Source: Candidatus Gastranaerophilales bacterium | GTDB lineage: Bacteria; Cyanobacteriota; Vampirovibrionia; Gastranaerophilales; Gastranaerophilaceae | Assembly (NCBI GenBank): GCA_016282705.1 | Contig: JAEELO010000121.1 | Span: forward strand, 68,189 to 108,272 | DNA: 40,084 nt | Direction of reading: 5' to 3' | In this document: piece after piece, positions 1-8,503 of the stretch | Numbering within the stretch: the stretch's first letter is position 1 | How the letters are laid out: each line of letters opens with the position of its first letter | The notes under the pieces: model-generated | The model's database searches: none | Told to the model about the DNA's origin: nothing | The model's input: the letters and a program-made list of their open reading frames with translations, nothing else | Made by a program: the position numbers and the translations under genes

Positions 1-110
1 TTTTTGATTATAACAAAGGAAATCATATGAGAAGATGTCCGTCCATAACAGTTTCTAAAGATTTACAAATGCTTTATGACGGAATAAATAATATTTTGGA
101 TAATAAATAA
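1..110 (+). CDS. 3' end of an unidentified protein, cut by the window start
   Basis: An open frame enters from the left edge (codons in phase from base 3) and ends at TAA 108-110. It gives about 35 C-terminal residues, including MRRCPSITVSKD and a short Leu/Ile-rich end. An internal ATG at 27 with AAGGAAAT before it could in principle start a 27-residue peptide, but the frame is open to the edge, so I read it as a gene tail. I do not recognise the family. It lies on the same strand as the radical SAM gene that follows 67 nt later, so the two may share a transcript. Confidence 0.55.
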   Translation, partial: FDYNKGNHMRRCPSITVSKDLQMLYDGINNILDNK

Positions 111-177
111 ATATATATAAGGAAATACCTGAAATTTAAGTATTTATAATATACATAAAAACCTAAAACAAAATTTT

Positions 178-1224
178 ATGTATAATATTTTTATAGCTTA
201 TGAGAGATATGCCATGGAATACAGTTTTTGCGAACAAATTGACAGACATTTATGTTTTAATAGGGATTATATATCACCCTGCACAGTAGGGAACAATACA
301 AAAGGACAAATAATTCCTGTAATAAAAGAACACTATAACGGTGAACTTATTGATTGGTACCAATATTTATGGGAACGCAAAGAAATAAAAGAAAAAGCAG
401 AAAAAGGCGAACTGCCTGAAACCTGTCAAAATTGCCAATTTTTATCATGCAAAGAATGGAATGATATAAATACAAGATGGGAATTTCAATACATACAATT
501 TTCCCACTGGTTAAACTGTAATTCCAACTGCATATATTGCGGGAACCATAGAACAGTTAACAAAAAATCAACAGATGACACATATGATTCCCTGCCGGTA
601 CTTAAAGACTTAATAGCAAGAGGCTACGTTACGGAGAACACGGAATTTGATTTTGCCGGCGGTGAGCCTACTATGTACTATCGTTTTGAAGAAATGCTTA
701 ATATATTAAATAATATAGATATAAAAAGTGTTTTAGTTCATACAAATGCAATATTATACAGTAAAGCAATAGCAGAAGGTATAAAAAGAGGGAAAGTAAG
801 CCTTTGTATTTCCGTTGATGCAGGGAAAAAATCAACTCACGAAAAAATTAAAGGAGTTAAATCATACAATAAAGTATGGAAGAATATAAAAAAATATGCT
901 TCATACAATAACCCATCAACTTCAAATTTTATAAATTTAAAGTATGTACTGGTTCCGGGAGAAAATGATACGGAAGAAGAAATAGAATTATGGATGCAGC
1001 AATCAAAGAAATATGCAAATATGCTTATTTTAAATGCCGATAATAATATTTTCATTAATCCTATCAATCCCGAAAAAAAAGATATTATTATAAACAAACT
1101 ATACAGACTTTCAGAATTTTTCATAAAAAAATCAAAAGAATATCATATGAATTACAGAATAGAATATAATTTACAAACAGTTTATATAACACTAAACAAA
1201 CAAGTTCCGGAAAATAAAAAATAA
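178..1224 (+). CDS. Radical SAM protein with an extra N-terminal cysteine region
   Basis: The radical SAM signature CxxxCxxC is visible at C114, C118 and C121 (CNSNCIYC), where it would bind the 4Fe-4S cluster that cleaves S-adenosylmethionine. The SAM-contacting glycine motif follows at about residues 159-163 (FAGGEP), and a strand ISVDAG lies further on. Further cysteines lie before the core: C18, C26, C35 and a CxxC-x4-C group at C83, C86 and C91. They could hold an auxiliary cluster, as in SPASM-type enzymes, though here they are N-terminal rather than C-terminal. The ATG at 178 has no Shine-Dalgarno; ATG 214 has GAGAG 7 nt upstream and may be the true start. A TATAAT at 145-150 may be its -10 box. 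The substrate is unknown. Peptide or cell-surface modification would fit the family, but nothing nearby fixes it. Confidence 0.8.
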   Translation: MYNIFIAYERYAMEYSFCEQIDRHLCFNRDYISPCTVGNNTKGQIIPVIKEHYNGELIDWYQYLWERKEIKEKAEKGELPETCQNCQFLSCKEWNDINTRWEFQYIQFSHWLNCNSNCIYCGNHRTVNKKSTDDTYDSLPVLKDLIARGYVTENTEFDFAGGEPTMYYRFEEMLNILNNIDIKSVLVHTNAILYSKAIAEGIKRGKVSLCISVDAGKKSTHEKIKGVKSYNKVWKNIKKYASYNNPSTSNFINLKYVLVPGENDTEEEIELWMQQSKKYANMLILNADNNIFINPINPEKKDIIINKLYRLSEFFIKKSKEYHMNYRIEYNLQTVYITLNKQVPENKK

Positions 1225-1276
1225 ATTTGCAAAATATCAAAACAAATAGTAACATAAAGAAAACAAGGAAAAACTA

Positions 1277-1594
1277 ATGGGTTTAAGATTTAGAAAAAGT
1301 ATAAATATTGGTAAATTATTCAGAGTCAATTTCAGCAAATCCGGAATCGGATACAGTTTTGGCATTCCCGGTGCAAGAATAAGCAGGAGTGCAAAGGGCG
1401 ACGTAAAAACGACATATTCTATCCCCGGAACAGGGATTTCATATTCACCGGATAAACCCAAAAATAAAAAGGAAAAGAAGAAGACTCAAACAGAACAAGA
1501 GTCAGATACAATGCGAATGGTAAAACAAATTGTATTTTTTATATTAATGGTTGCCATAGCATATGTTGCAAAGAATTATTTACATTTGTTTTAA
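1277..1594 (+). CDS. DUF4236 protein with a C-terminal membrane segment
   Basis: The first 55 residues match the DUF4236 pattern: MGLRFRKS, then SKSGIGYSFG and IPGTGISYS, a short glycine-rich beta domain of unknown function. A Lys/Glu/Gln-rich linker follows (about residues 58-78), then one hydrophobic segment near residues 83-101 (IVFFILMVAIAYVA). This suggests a small protein anchored by its C-terminus with the DUF4236 domain on the other side of a charged spacer. AAGGAA upstream of the ATG is a good ribosome binding site. It lies 52 nt after the radical SAM gene with no terminator seen between them, so co-transcription is possible. A strong hairpin terminator follows. Family assignment is from the motif pattern; no function is known. 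Confidence 0.8.
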   Translation: MGLRFRKSINIGKLFRVNFSKSGIGYSFGIPGARISRSAKGDVKTTYSIPGTGISYSPDKPKNKKEKKKTQTEQESDTMRMVKQIVFFILMVAIAYVAKNYLHLF

Positions 1595-1601
1595 TAAAAA
1601 G

Positions 1602-1634
1602 GACTGATTTGAAAATATCAAATCAGTCTTTTTA
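1602..1634. terminator. Bidirectional intrinsic terminator between DUF4236 gene and pckA
   Basis: A perfect 10-bp stem (GACTGATTTG at 1602-1611 with CAAATCAGTC at 1619-1628) has a 7-nt loop, a T-run after it and an A-run before it. It can therefore stop transcription from both sides, which fits the convergent genes that flank it. Confidence 0.9.
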
Positions 1635-1647
1635 TATATTTATATTG

Positions 1648-3246
1648 TTATACAGCTGCTTTAGCTTTAGGACCTGCAGCAACAATTTCAGCAGGCATAT
1701 TAGGATATTTAGCAGAGAAGTTATCTGCGAACATTTGAGCTAATTTATTAGCAGCATCATCATATGCAGCTTTATCAGACCACAAACCTCTTGCATCTAA
1801 CATTTCATCAGGTACATTCGGACAATGCAACGGATAATCAACATTAAATACATCGTGGTGTTTAAATTCAATTGAATCAAAAGCACCTGTTAAAGCAGCA
1901 GTAACCATAGCTCTTGTATAAGATAATTTCATACGTTTAGCACCTGAAGCAGCACTTCCGCCTGCCCAACCTGTATTTACCAAGTATACTTTTGTTCCGT
2001 ATTGATCTAATTTATCACCTAACATTTTTGCATATACAGAAGCATCCATCGGCATAAACGGCTCACCGAACAATGTCGAGAATGTAGGCTGAGGTTCTGT
2101 AACACCTCTTTCAGTTCCTGCGAGTTTAGATGTAAAGCCTGTTACGAAGTGGTACATAGCTGCATTTTTATCTAATCTTGAGATTGGAGGTAATACACCA
2201 AATGCATCAGCAGTTAAGAAAATAACAACCTTCGGTATTCCGCCCATTGAAGGAACTTGTGCATTATTAATATAATTAATCGGGTATCCTACACGAGTAT
2301 TTTCGGTTAATGAACCGTCATTAAAATCAAATTCTCTTGTTTCAGGATTCATAATAACATTTTCAACTAATGAACCAAATTTAATAGCATTGTAAATATC
2401 AGGTTCATGTTCAGCAGAAAGATTAATACATTTTGCATAACATCCGCCTTCAAAGTTAAATACACCATCAGGAGACCAACCGTGTTCGTCATCACCGATT
2501 AATTTACGAGCAGGATCTGCAGATAAAGTTGTTTTACCCGTTCCTGATAATCCGAAGAATACTGCTGTTTCACCTGTTACAGGATCCATATTTGCACTGC
2601 AATGCATTGGTAATACGTTTTTCTTTGTCATTACATAGTTCATAGTAGCAAATACTGATTTTTTAATTTCGCCTGCATATTGTGAACCGCAAATAATTAT
2701 TGTATGAGCTTCATAGTCAATTGCTATACAAGCTTCGGAATTAGTTCCGTCAACTTCAGGATCACATTTAAATCCCGGAGCACAAAGAATTGTGAAATCA
2801 GGTTCACCATAATTAGCCAATTCTTCTGCAGTAGGTCTGATTAATAATTGATGAATAAACATATTCTGGCTTGCTAATTCATTGATTACACGGAATTTTT
2901 GTGTATATTTTTTATCAGCTCCTGCAAAACCGTCGAATATAAATACTTCTCTATTTTGCAAATATGCTGCGATTTTGCCTTTTATAGAATTAAATCTTTC
3001 TCTTGAAATAGGTCTGTTTACCTTTCCCCATGCTATATCATTGTGAATAGTTTCTGTATCAACAATAAATTTATCTTTAGGCGAACGACCGGTATATTTA
3101 CCTGTTGTAACGACCAAAGCACCTGTATTGCTTAAAGTACCTTCGCCAAGTCTTAATGCGGCTTCCGTCAACTGAGCCGGAGTTAAATTACGGTATACTG
3201 CCTTTGGACCAATTATACCCATTCTTTCGATACCATATGTTTCCAT
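1648..3246 (-). CDS. pckA: Phosphoenolpyruvate carboxykinase (ATP)
   Basis: Catalyses the ATP-linked interconversion of oxaloacetate and phosphoenolpyruvate plus CO2 in the cytoplasm. The kinase-specific P-loop GLSGTGKT lies at residues 232-239, and the metal/ATP segment LIGDDEHGW follows at 249-257. The N-terminal TGKYTGRSPKDKF and the later GWSPDGVFNFEGGCYAK are also typical. The 532-residue length is normal for the ATP-dependent family. The start is clear: AAGGAGG stands just before the ATG. The gene is transcribed alone, divergent from the CstA carrier and ending at a shared terminator. In a fermenter this enzyme often runs toward oxaloacetate to feed succinate formation or amino acid synthesis; that direction is inference. 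Confidence 0.97.
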   Translation of the reverse strand: METYGIERMGIIGPKAVYRNLTPAQLTEAALRLGEGTLSNTGALVVTTGKYTGRSPKDKFIVDTETIHNDIAWGKVNRPISRERFNSIKGKIAAYLQNREVFIFDGFAGADKKYTQKFRVINELASQNMFIHQLLIRPTAEELANYGEPDFTILCAPGFKCDPEVDGTNSEACIAIDYEAHTIIICGSQYAGEIKKSVFATMNYVMTKKNVLPMHCSANMDPVTGETAVFFGLSGTGKTTLSADPARKLIGDDEHGWSPDGVFNFEGGCYAKCINLSAEHEPDIYNAIKFGSLVENVIMNPETREFDFNDGSLTENTRVGYPINYINNAQVPSMGGIPKVVIFLTADAFGVLPPISRLDKNAAMYHFVTGFTSKLAGTERGVTEPQPTFSTLFGEPFMPMDASVYAKMLGDKLDQYGTKVYLVNTGWAGGSAASGAKRMKLSYTRAMVTAALTGAFDSIEFKHHDVFNVDYPLHCPNVPDEMLDARGLWSDKAAYDDAANKLAQMFADNFSAKYPNMPAEIVAAGPKAKAAV

Positions 3247-3411
3247 ATTGTTTCCTCCTTTATATAACTGTTATTATTAATTAACTAAGTAAAGTTCGGC
3301 TTAATTGAATCAATTCTGATATAAACATAAATTAACCCATGATATATCATTGATTCTTCTATATATATTAGCACAAAAAAAATTTATAAGATGCAATACA
3401 TCGTAATTTTT

Positions 3412-3440
3412 TTGCCTTATCGAACAAGCAAAAGTATAAT
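3412..3440 (+). promoter_or_regulatory. Putative promoter for the CstA gene, near-leaderless
   Basis: TTGCCT at 3412-3417, a 17-nt spacer and a consensus TATAAT at 3435-3440. The expected transcription start is near 3447, only about 4 nt before the ATG at 3451, and no Shine-Dalgarno precedes that ATG. If real, it makes 3451 rather than the further-upstream ATG at 3391 the start codon. Confidence 0.5.
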
Positions 3441-3450
3441 TATAAATATC

Positions 3451-4899
3451 ATGTATACATTTTTAATTGGCATATTAATATTACTTACGGGATACCTCAT
3501 ATATTCAAAATACACGGAGAAGCAGTTCGGAATAGCCGATAAACCTACACCTGCCAGCAAGCTTAATGACGGAGTTGATTATATTCCGCTTTCAACCAAT
3601 AAAAATATGTTAATTCATCTGTTAAATATTGCAGGGTTAGGACCCATTTTAGGTGCAATACAAGGTATATTATTTGGACCTATTGCTTTTATTCTCATTC
3701 CGATGGGTTGTATTTTAATGGGCGGAGTTCATGACTACTTTGCAGGAATGCTTTCTGTAAGAAACAACGGAGCACAAATAACTGAACTTATAAAAAAATA
3801 TCTCGGTCAACTAAGTTATAAATTATTTATAGTAATTGTATCAATAATGTTATTATTGCTGGCAGCAGTATTTGTATATACTGCCGGCGATTTAACAGCG
3901 GAAAGATTTTTCAAACAAACGGATTTTTCATTAAATAATCCTATAGTTATATCCTTATATGGCACAATTGCATTGTATTATATTCTTGCAACACTTTTTC
4001 CGATAGATAAAATTATAGGCAGATTTTATCCGTTATTCGGATTGCTGTTATTAACCGGTACAGGTCTGGTATTACTCGGGTTTTTTACACACGGAATTAA
4101 TCTTGAAGAATTAAACTTTCACCATTTGAACGAACATCCTTTGAAGAACCATATACTTCCGATGTTTTTTATGACAGTCAGCTGCGGACTTCTTTCCGGT
4201 TTTCATTCAACACAAGCAACTATTATTTCAAGAACAATTAACACAGAAAAAGATGGCAGAAAAGTTTTTTACGGAATGATGTGCTTAGAATCATTAATTG
4301 CAATGATATGGGCAGCAGGTGCAATGCACGTATACTCAATGAATATACTTCCTAATAATATGGTAGGAAGCGTTAATGTAATAAATTCGATAGCTGATGT
4401 ATTTGTATTTCCTTTTCTTACGTTCATAGTGACTGTAGCTGTAGTAGTACTTCCTATAACATCAGGAGATACTGCATTGAGAGGTTTGAGGATGATTCTT
4501 GCGGAAGCATTTAATCTAAACCAAAAAGCAATTAAAAACAGATTAATCATCATTATACCAATAGCAGTAATTATTATTTCCATAATATTATGGGCAAAAA
4601 TGAATGACGGAAGTTTCACTCTTGTATGGCGCTATTTTAATTTTGTTAATCAATTAATAGCAATACCGACATTTTTATATGCTACGGTATATTTGTACAA
4701 AACAGGAAAGAATTATTATATAACACTTATCCCCGGATTATTTTATATTTTCATAACCTCATCATTTATATTAAATTCCCCAATAGGATTTGGACTAAGT
4801 TACAAAACATCTGAAATTGCAGGTATTATATTAACAATAATCAGCATATTAGCTGTTTTTAAACATTTAAAACGAGAGAAGAATAAGGAACAGGAATGA
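3451..4899 (+). CDS. cstA: CstA-family carrier (carbon starvation protein; peptide or pyruvate uptake)
   Basis: A polytopic membrane protein of the CstA family. It has the family's conserved blocks: HLLNIAGLGPILGAIQG near the N-terminus, then GGVHDYFAGMLSVRNNG, and a mid-protein SCGLLSGFHSTQATIISR. Relatives import peptides or pyruvate (CstA, BtsT); the substrate here is not decided by sequence. The frame is open back to an ATG at 3391, but those extra 20 residues are not family-like. A good promoter lies inside that stretch, so I place the start at MYTFLIGILILL (3451), giving 482 residues. It is divergent from pckA, a plausible metabolic partner. Its stop overlaps the start of the helicase gene by 4 nt (ATGA), so the two are translationally coupled. 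Confidence 0.88.
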   Translation: MYTFLIGILILLTGYLIYSKYTEKQFGIADKPTPASKLNDGVDYIPLSTNKNMLIHLLNIAGLGPILGAIQGILFGPIAFILIPMGCILMGGVHDYFAGMLSVRNNGAQITELIKKYLGQLSYKLFIVIVSIMLLLLAAVFVYTAGDLTAERFFKQTDFSLNNPIVISLYGTIALYYILATLFPIDKIIGRFYPLFGLLLLTGTGLVLLGFFTHGINLEELNFHHLNEHPLKNHILPMFFMTVSCGLLSGFHSTQATIISRTINTEKDGRKVFYGMMCLESLIAMIWAAGAMHVYSMNILPNNMVGSVNVINSIADVFVFPFLTFIVTVAVVVLPITSGDTALRGLRMILAEAFNLNQKAIKNRLIIIIPIAVIIISIILWAKMNDGSFTLVWRYFNFVNQLIAIPTFLYATVYLYKTGKNYYITLIPGLFYIFITSSFILNSPIGFGLSYKTSEIAGIILTIISILAVFKHLKREKNKEQE

Positions 4900-7800
4900 A
4901 ACCTAAATTTTTACCCAATGAAAAGCAGTTGGAATGTATTAATACACTAACAGGCCCTGTTATGGTACTTGCAGGACCGGGCACAGGGAAAACCTTCACT
5001 ATAATACAAAGAATAAAGCATATGTTAAAACAAGATATTAATCCTTCTTCAATATTATGTTTAACATATTCCGAAGCCGCTGCAAATGAAATGAAAAAAA
5101 GAATAGTAGATGAAATAGGAACTGTTGCGGCAGCTGTTTCTGTAAATACGTATCATTCGTTTTGTAATGAAATTATTACGCAATACCCAAATGAATTTGA
5201 ACTTCTTGACGGGGTAAGTCTTGCTGATGAAATAACAAAAAGAACAATTATGGGTGAGGTTCTTGACGAAATAAAACCTGAAATATACAGAACAAAATGG
5301 GGAGATTATTATTATTTCATTCCTGAATTATTAAAGGCTGTAAATGAAATAAAATCAAATCAAGTAACAAAAGAAGAATATTTTAATACATTAAATACTC
5401 ATCCTGACTGGCAGGGCAAGATGGATATGCTTGAAGCCGAATATAAGGACAGAGAAGAGAAGGGCAAACTTGTAAAAACATTTTTAAGCTCGTACGAAAG
5501 TCATAAGAAAAAAATCGGCAAAGCAAAAGAGGCTTGGGATATATATGAAAAATATGATATTCAGCTAAAAAAGAATAATTTCATAGACTTTAACGATATG
5601 ATAAATATGGTTTTAGATGTTTTTGAAAAGAACGAAGATTTTCTACAAACAATATCAAAACAATATAAGTATTTTCTTGTAGATGAATATCAGGATACGA
5701 ATTATTCTCAAAACAAAATTGTATTTTATCTTGCGAAAGGTGCGAACAGTAATAATATTTTTGTTGTAGGAGATGATGACCAGATAATTTATGAATTTCA
5801 AGGTGCAAAAACAGATACGCTTGAGAAATTTTTAATAAAATATCCGGATACAAAAGTAATTTGTTTAAATGAAAACAATCGCTCAACACAAAACATTCTT
5901 GATTTCAGTTATGACATAATTTCACAAGATAAAACAAGACTGGAATTTAATCCCAGATTCAACAAATACAATATAAACAAAAAACTTACCGCTAAGAAGC
6001 AGGAATTATTTGTAAAAAATAAGCCGATAGAAATTCACGGATTTGGCGATATCAGGCAGGAAAATAATTTTATAATAAACAAGGTACAGGAGATTATAAA
6101 ATCCGGAGAACTGCCGTTAAATAAAGAAAATCAACCTGACTTATCCCAAATAGCAATACTTACCAGAGAGAACAGCGAGCTTAATAATTTTGCGAACTTA
6201 CTTGAAGCAAATAATATAAAATATCAATTAAAAGAAGCAAAAAGCATCTTTGATATAAAATCTTCGCTTGTAACATACTTTTATTTAAAAGCATTATACA
6301 ATTATGAATATAACGGAGATAAGTTATTCGGTCTGTTACTTACAGAGCCTTTTAATTTTGACAATTCAGACTACACTTTTCTTCTTGAGCAAAACAGATT
6401 AACAAATAAAGACCTTATAACAAACATTAAAAATAATCTGGAAACACATCAGTGGGCATCTCCCATTCGTATAAAAAACTTTATGGAAACCTTTGATTTG
6501 CTTTCGGGATATAAGAGTTCTTTAAATTTAAAAGCTCTTGTAATTGAAGTAATAAACAGAACCGGAATATTAAATTACTTTGTAGAAAATGATATTAGCA
6601 GAAGTGATAATATTTATGCTCTAAAGAAAATTATAGATGAAGCGCAAAGCTACATGTATTTAAATAAAGGTGCTTGGCTTGGCGACTTTTTAGAACACAT
6701 TGATACCGCATTTGAAAGCAATATTCCAATCAATATAGATAAAGAGGACTACACACAAAACGCAGTTCAACTATTAACACTTCACGGTTCTAAAGGAAGA
6801 GAATTTGAATACGTATTCATCCCCAATTTAATTGCTAAAAAATGGGAAAGTAAAAGGGTGAACAATTCATCATCATTACCTATAGACAAAGATGATAAGA
6901 AAGAAAATGAAGATGATGCACGACGTTCTGAACAATTAAGGTTACTTTTTGTAGGAATAACACGTGCTATGCATTCTTTAACCCTTTCATATTCAAATTC
7001 TATTGATGCAAAACCGCAAGAGTTAACCTCTTATTTGGAAGAACCGCTAAAAAACACAGAAATAACTAAAACATACAATCACGATTTAGAAAAAGAAGAT
7101 TTTATAAATGAAATAGCGCAATCAATTAAAAAAGAGCCGTTTAATTATGCGGAAGCTTTTAAAGACGAATTAAAAGCCAGAACAGAAAAATTCACATTAA
7201 GCCACAGTTCGCTTTCAACATACATTAATTGTCCAAGAATGTTTTTATACTCAAACATTCTCAAAATACCAATTTTAGATAAGGATGTTTCCTCTGCTAA
7301 TTACGGAGATGCAATACACAAAACATTAAAATATGCGATTCAATATGCAAAAGAAAATTCGAGATATCCTGAAATACAAAAAATAGAAGAAGTTTTTAAA
7401 AAGTATTTAAGCAATGAGAAATTTGAATCACAAAACAAACGTGACGAAATTGAGGCAAGAGGTCTCAAATGCATTAACAAATATTATAAACAAATGCTTG
7501 AAACACCGCCGGAGAGGATATCCGCAACAGAATACTCTTTTAACTACATACCTGTAAAGAACAACTACATAAAAGGTTTTATAGACAGAATAGAAGAAAA
7601 TTCTGATGGCACGCTGGAAGTTTATGACTACAAAACGGGCGGTGCAAAATCAAAAACACAAATTGCAGACGGAAAAGAAAATGAAAATTATTTAAACCAA
7701 TTAAGATTTTATAAATACGCACTTGAACTTAAAAATCCGAACAAGAAAGTATCAAGAGCAGGTCTTATCTTTGTCGAAGAGCCTGACAGTAATTTCTATA

Positions 7801-7955
7801 TAAATTTAACACAAGATGATAACAAAATTATTGAAGAAAAGATATTATCGACCTATGAAAACATATCACGATTAAACTTTATGCCGCCAAGGAAAGAAGA
7901 AAGAAATTGTGAATATTGCAATTACAAACATTTATGTAAGCTAAGTGATTTATAA
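4896..7955 (+). CDS. UvrD-like superfamily 1 helicase fused to a PD-(D/E)XK nuclease with Fe-S cysteines
   Basis: A 1019-residue DNA repair motor. The N-terminal helicase has Walker A GPGTGKT (27-33), Walker B VDEYQD (near 263-267), motif III VGDDDQIIYEFQGA, motif V LLTLHGSKGREFEYVF and motif VI VGITRA with the arginine finger near R690. The C-terminal third is a RecB/AddB-type nuclease with GDAIH and YDYKTG (D911, K913). Four cysteines are placed like the AddB 4Fe-4S staple: C779 (NCPRMF) and C1005, C1008, C1014. So unwinding and DNA cleavage are carried by one chain, as for end resection or recombination repair. The start is at 4896, overlapping the cstA stop by 4 nt, with AGGAACAGGA upstream. 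The coupling to a metabolite carrier is odd and probably reflects genome compaction. Confidence 0.9.
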   Translation: MKPKFLPNEKQLECINTLTGPVMVLAGPGTGKTFTIIQRIKHMLKQDINPSSILCLTYSEAAANEMKKRIVDEIGTVAAAVSVNTYHSFCNEIITQYPNEFELLDGVSLADEITKRTIMGEVLDEIKPEIYRTKWGDYYYFIPELLKAVNEIKSNQVTKEEYFNTLNTHPDWQGKMDMLEAEYKDREEKGKLVKTFLSSYESHKKKIGKAKEAWDIYEKYDIQLKKNNFIDFNDMINMVLDVFEKNEDFLQTISKQYKYFLVDEYQDTNYSQNKIVFYLAKGANSNNIFVVGDDDQIIYEFQGAKTDTLEKFLIKYPDTKVICLNENNRSTQNILDFSYDIISQDKTRLEFNPRFNKYNINKKLTAKKQELFVKNKPIEIHGFGDIRQENNFIINKVQEIIKSGELPLNKENQPDLSQIAILTRENSELNNFANLLEANNIKYQLKEAKSIFDIKSSLVTYFYLKALYNYEYNGDKLFGLLLTEPFNFDNSDYTFLLEQNRLTNKDLITNIKNNLETHQWASPIRIKNFMETFDLLSGYKSSLNLKALVIEVINRTGILNYFVENDISRSDNIYALKKIIDEAQSYMYLNKGAWLGDFLEHIDTAFESNIPINIDKEDYTQNAVQLLTLHGSKGREFEYVFIPNLIAKKWESKRVNNSSSLPIDKDDKKENEDDARRSEQLRLLFVGITRAMHSLTLSYSNSIDAKPQELTSYLEEPLKNTEITKTYNHDLEKEDFINEIAQSIKKEPFNYAEAFKDELKARTEKFTLSHSSLSTYINCPRMFLYSNILKIPILDKDVSSANYGDAIHKTLKYAIQYAKENSRYPEIQKIEEVFKKYLSNEKFESQNKRDEIEARGLKCINKYYKQMLETPPERISATEYSFNYIPVKNNYIKGFIDRIEENSDGTLEVYDYKTGGAKSKTQIADGKENENYLNQLRFYKYALELKNPNKKVSRAGLIFVEEPDSNFYINLTQDDNKIIEEKILSTYENISRLNFMPPRKEERNCEYCNYKHLCKLSDL

Positions 7956-7973
7956 TAAAAATTATCACTATAT

Positions 7974-8002
7974 TTGACTATACCGGGAAATATATATATT
8001 AT
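7974..8002 (+). promoter_or_regulatory. Sigma-70-type promoter for the calcium-loop repeat gene
   Basis: TTGACT at 7974-7979, a 17-nt spacer and TATTAT at 7997-8002, directly upstream of a strong Shine-Dalgarno and ATG at 8031. This is a near-consensus promoter, so the small gene has its own transcription unit. Confidence 0.7.
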
Positions 8003-8030
8003 TATAGAATTAAGAGAAAAGGAGAAAATA

Positions 8031-8447
8031 ATGGAGTTGAATATTGAAGATATAAAATCATTAGAAGGTTTTATGCTTGATGATAATGAAGACGGAGCAT
8101 TAGACAATATTGTAGGCTATAAACGTGATTCATCAGGAAGAATTGTGGAACTAAGCATAGATTTTGACGGCGATAATATGGCTGATTCTAAGATTTTCAT
8201 TGAATATGATAATGCAGGAAGAATATACAAAGTATACAGAGATAAAAACCACGACGGTACAATAGATTCTGTAGTAATTTACGAATATGGTGCAGACGAA
8301 ACAAGAACTGTTCAATATGATGATAACGCAGACGGTAAAATTGATTATATTGAAAAGATTGATGAAAGCGGACTGACAACAATAACTGACGTTAGAGATT
8401 TCAAACAAAAATTTAAAGAAGCATTTAAAGAAATATTTTTTAAATAA
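8031..8447 (+). CDS. Small protein with four 27-residue repeats carrying calcium-type Asp loops
   Basis: The start is ATG 8031, preceded by AAGGAGAA; an upstream in-frame start at 7974 falls on the promoter and is rejected. The 138 residues contain four acidic loops of the DxDxDGxxD kind at residues 17-25 (DDNEDGALD), 44-52 (DFDGDNMAD), 71-79 (DKNHDGTID) and 97-105 (DDNADGKID). Their spacing is 27, 27 and 26 residues. Between them are short aromatic strands such as YDNAGRIYKVY, which resemble YD/RHS-type strands. Loops of this type bind calcium in EF-hand, dockerin and thrombospondin type 3 repeats. No signal peptide or membrane segment is visible, so it is likely cytoplasmic or exported by a non-Sec route. 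It ends in a Lys/Phe-rich helix. Function unknown; calcium binding is inferred. Confidence 0.8.
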   Translation: MELNIEDIKSLEGFMLDDNEDGALDNIVGYKRDSSGRIVELSIDFDGDNMADSKIFIEYDNAGRIYKVYRDKNHDGTIDSVVIYEYGADETRTVQYDDNADGKIDYIEKIDESGLTTITDVRDFKQKFKEAFKEIFFK

Positions 8448-8464
8448 TAAATAATAACAACACC

Positions 8465-8495
8465 AAAAGACATAACCAAAAGGTTATGTCTTTTT
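8465..8495. terminator. Intrinsic terminator after the repeat protein gene
   Basis: A perfect 13-bp stem (AAAAGACATAACC with GGTTATGTCTTTT) around an AAAA loop ends in a T-run. The A-rich other arm lets it serve the convergent permease gene as well. Confidence 0.92.
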
Positions 8496-8503
8496 AATTA
8501 TTA

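Noticed and set aside
3391-3450. An N-terminal extension of CstA from ATG 3391
   Set aside because: The 20 extra residues are not family-like, lack a ribosome site and overlap a good promoter that points to ATG 3451.
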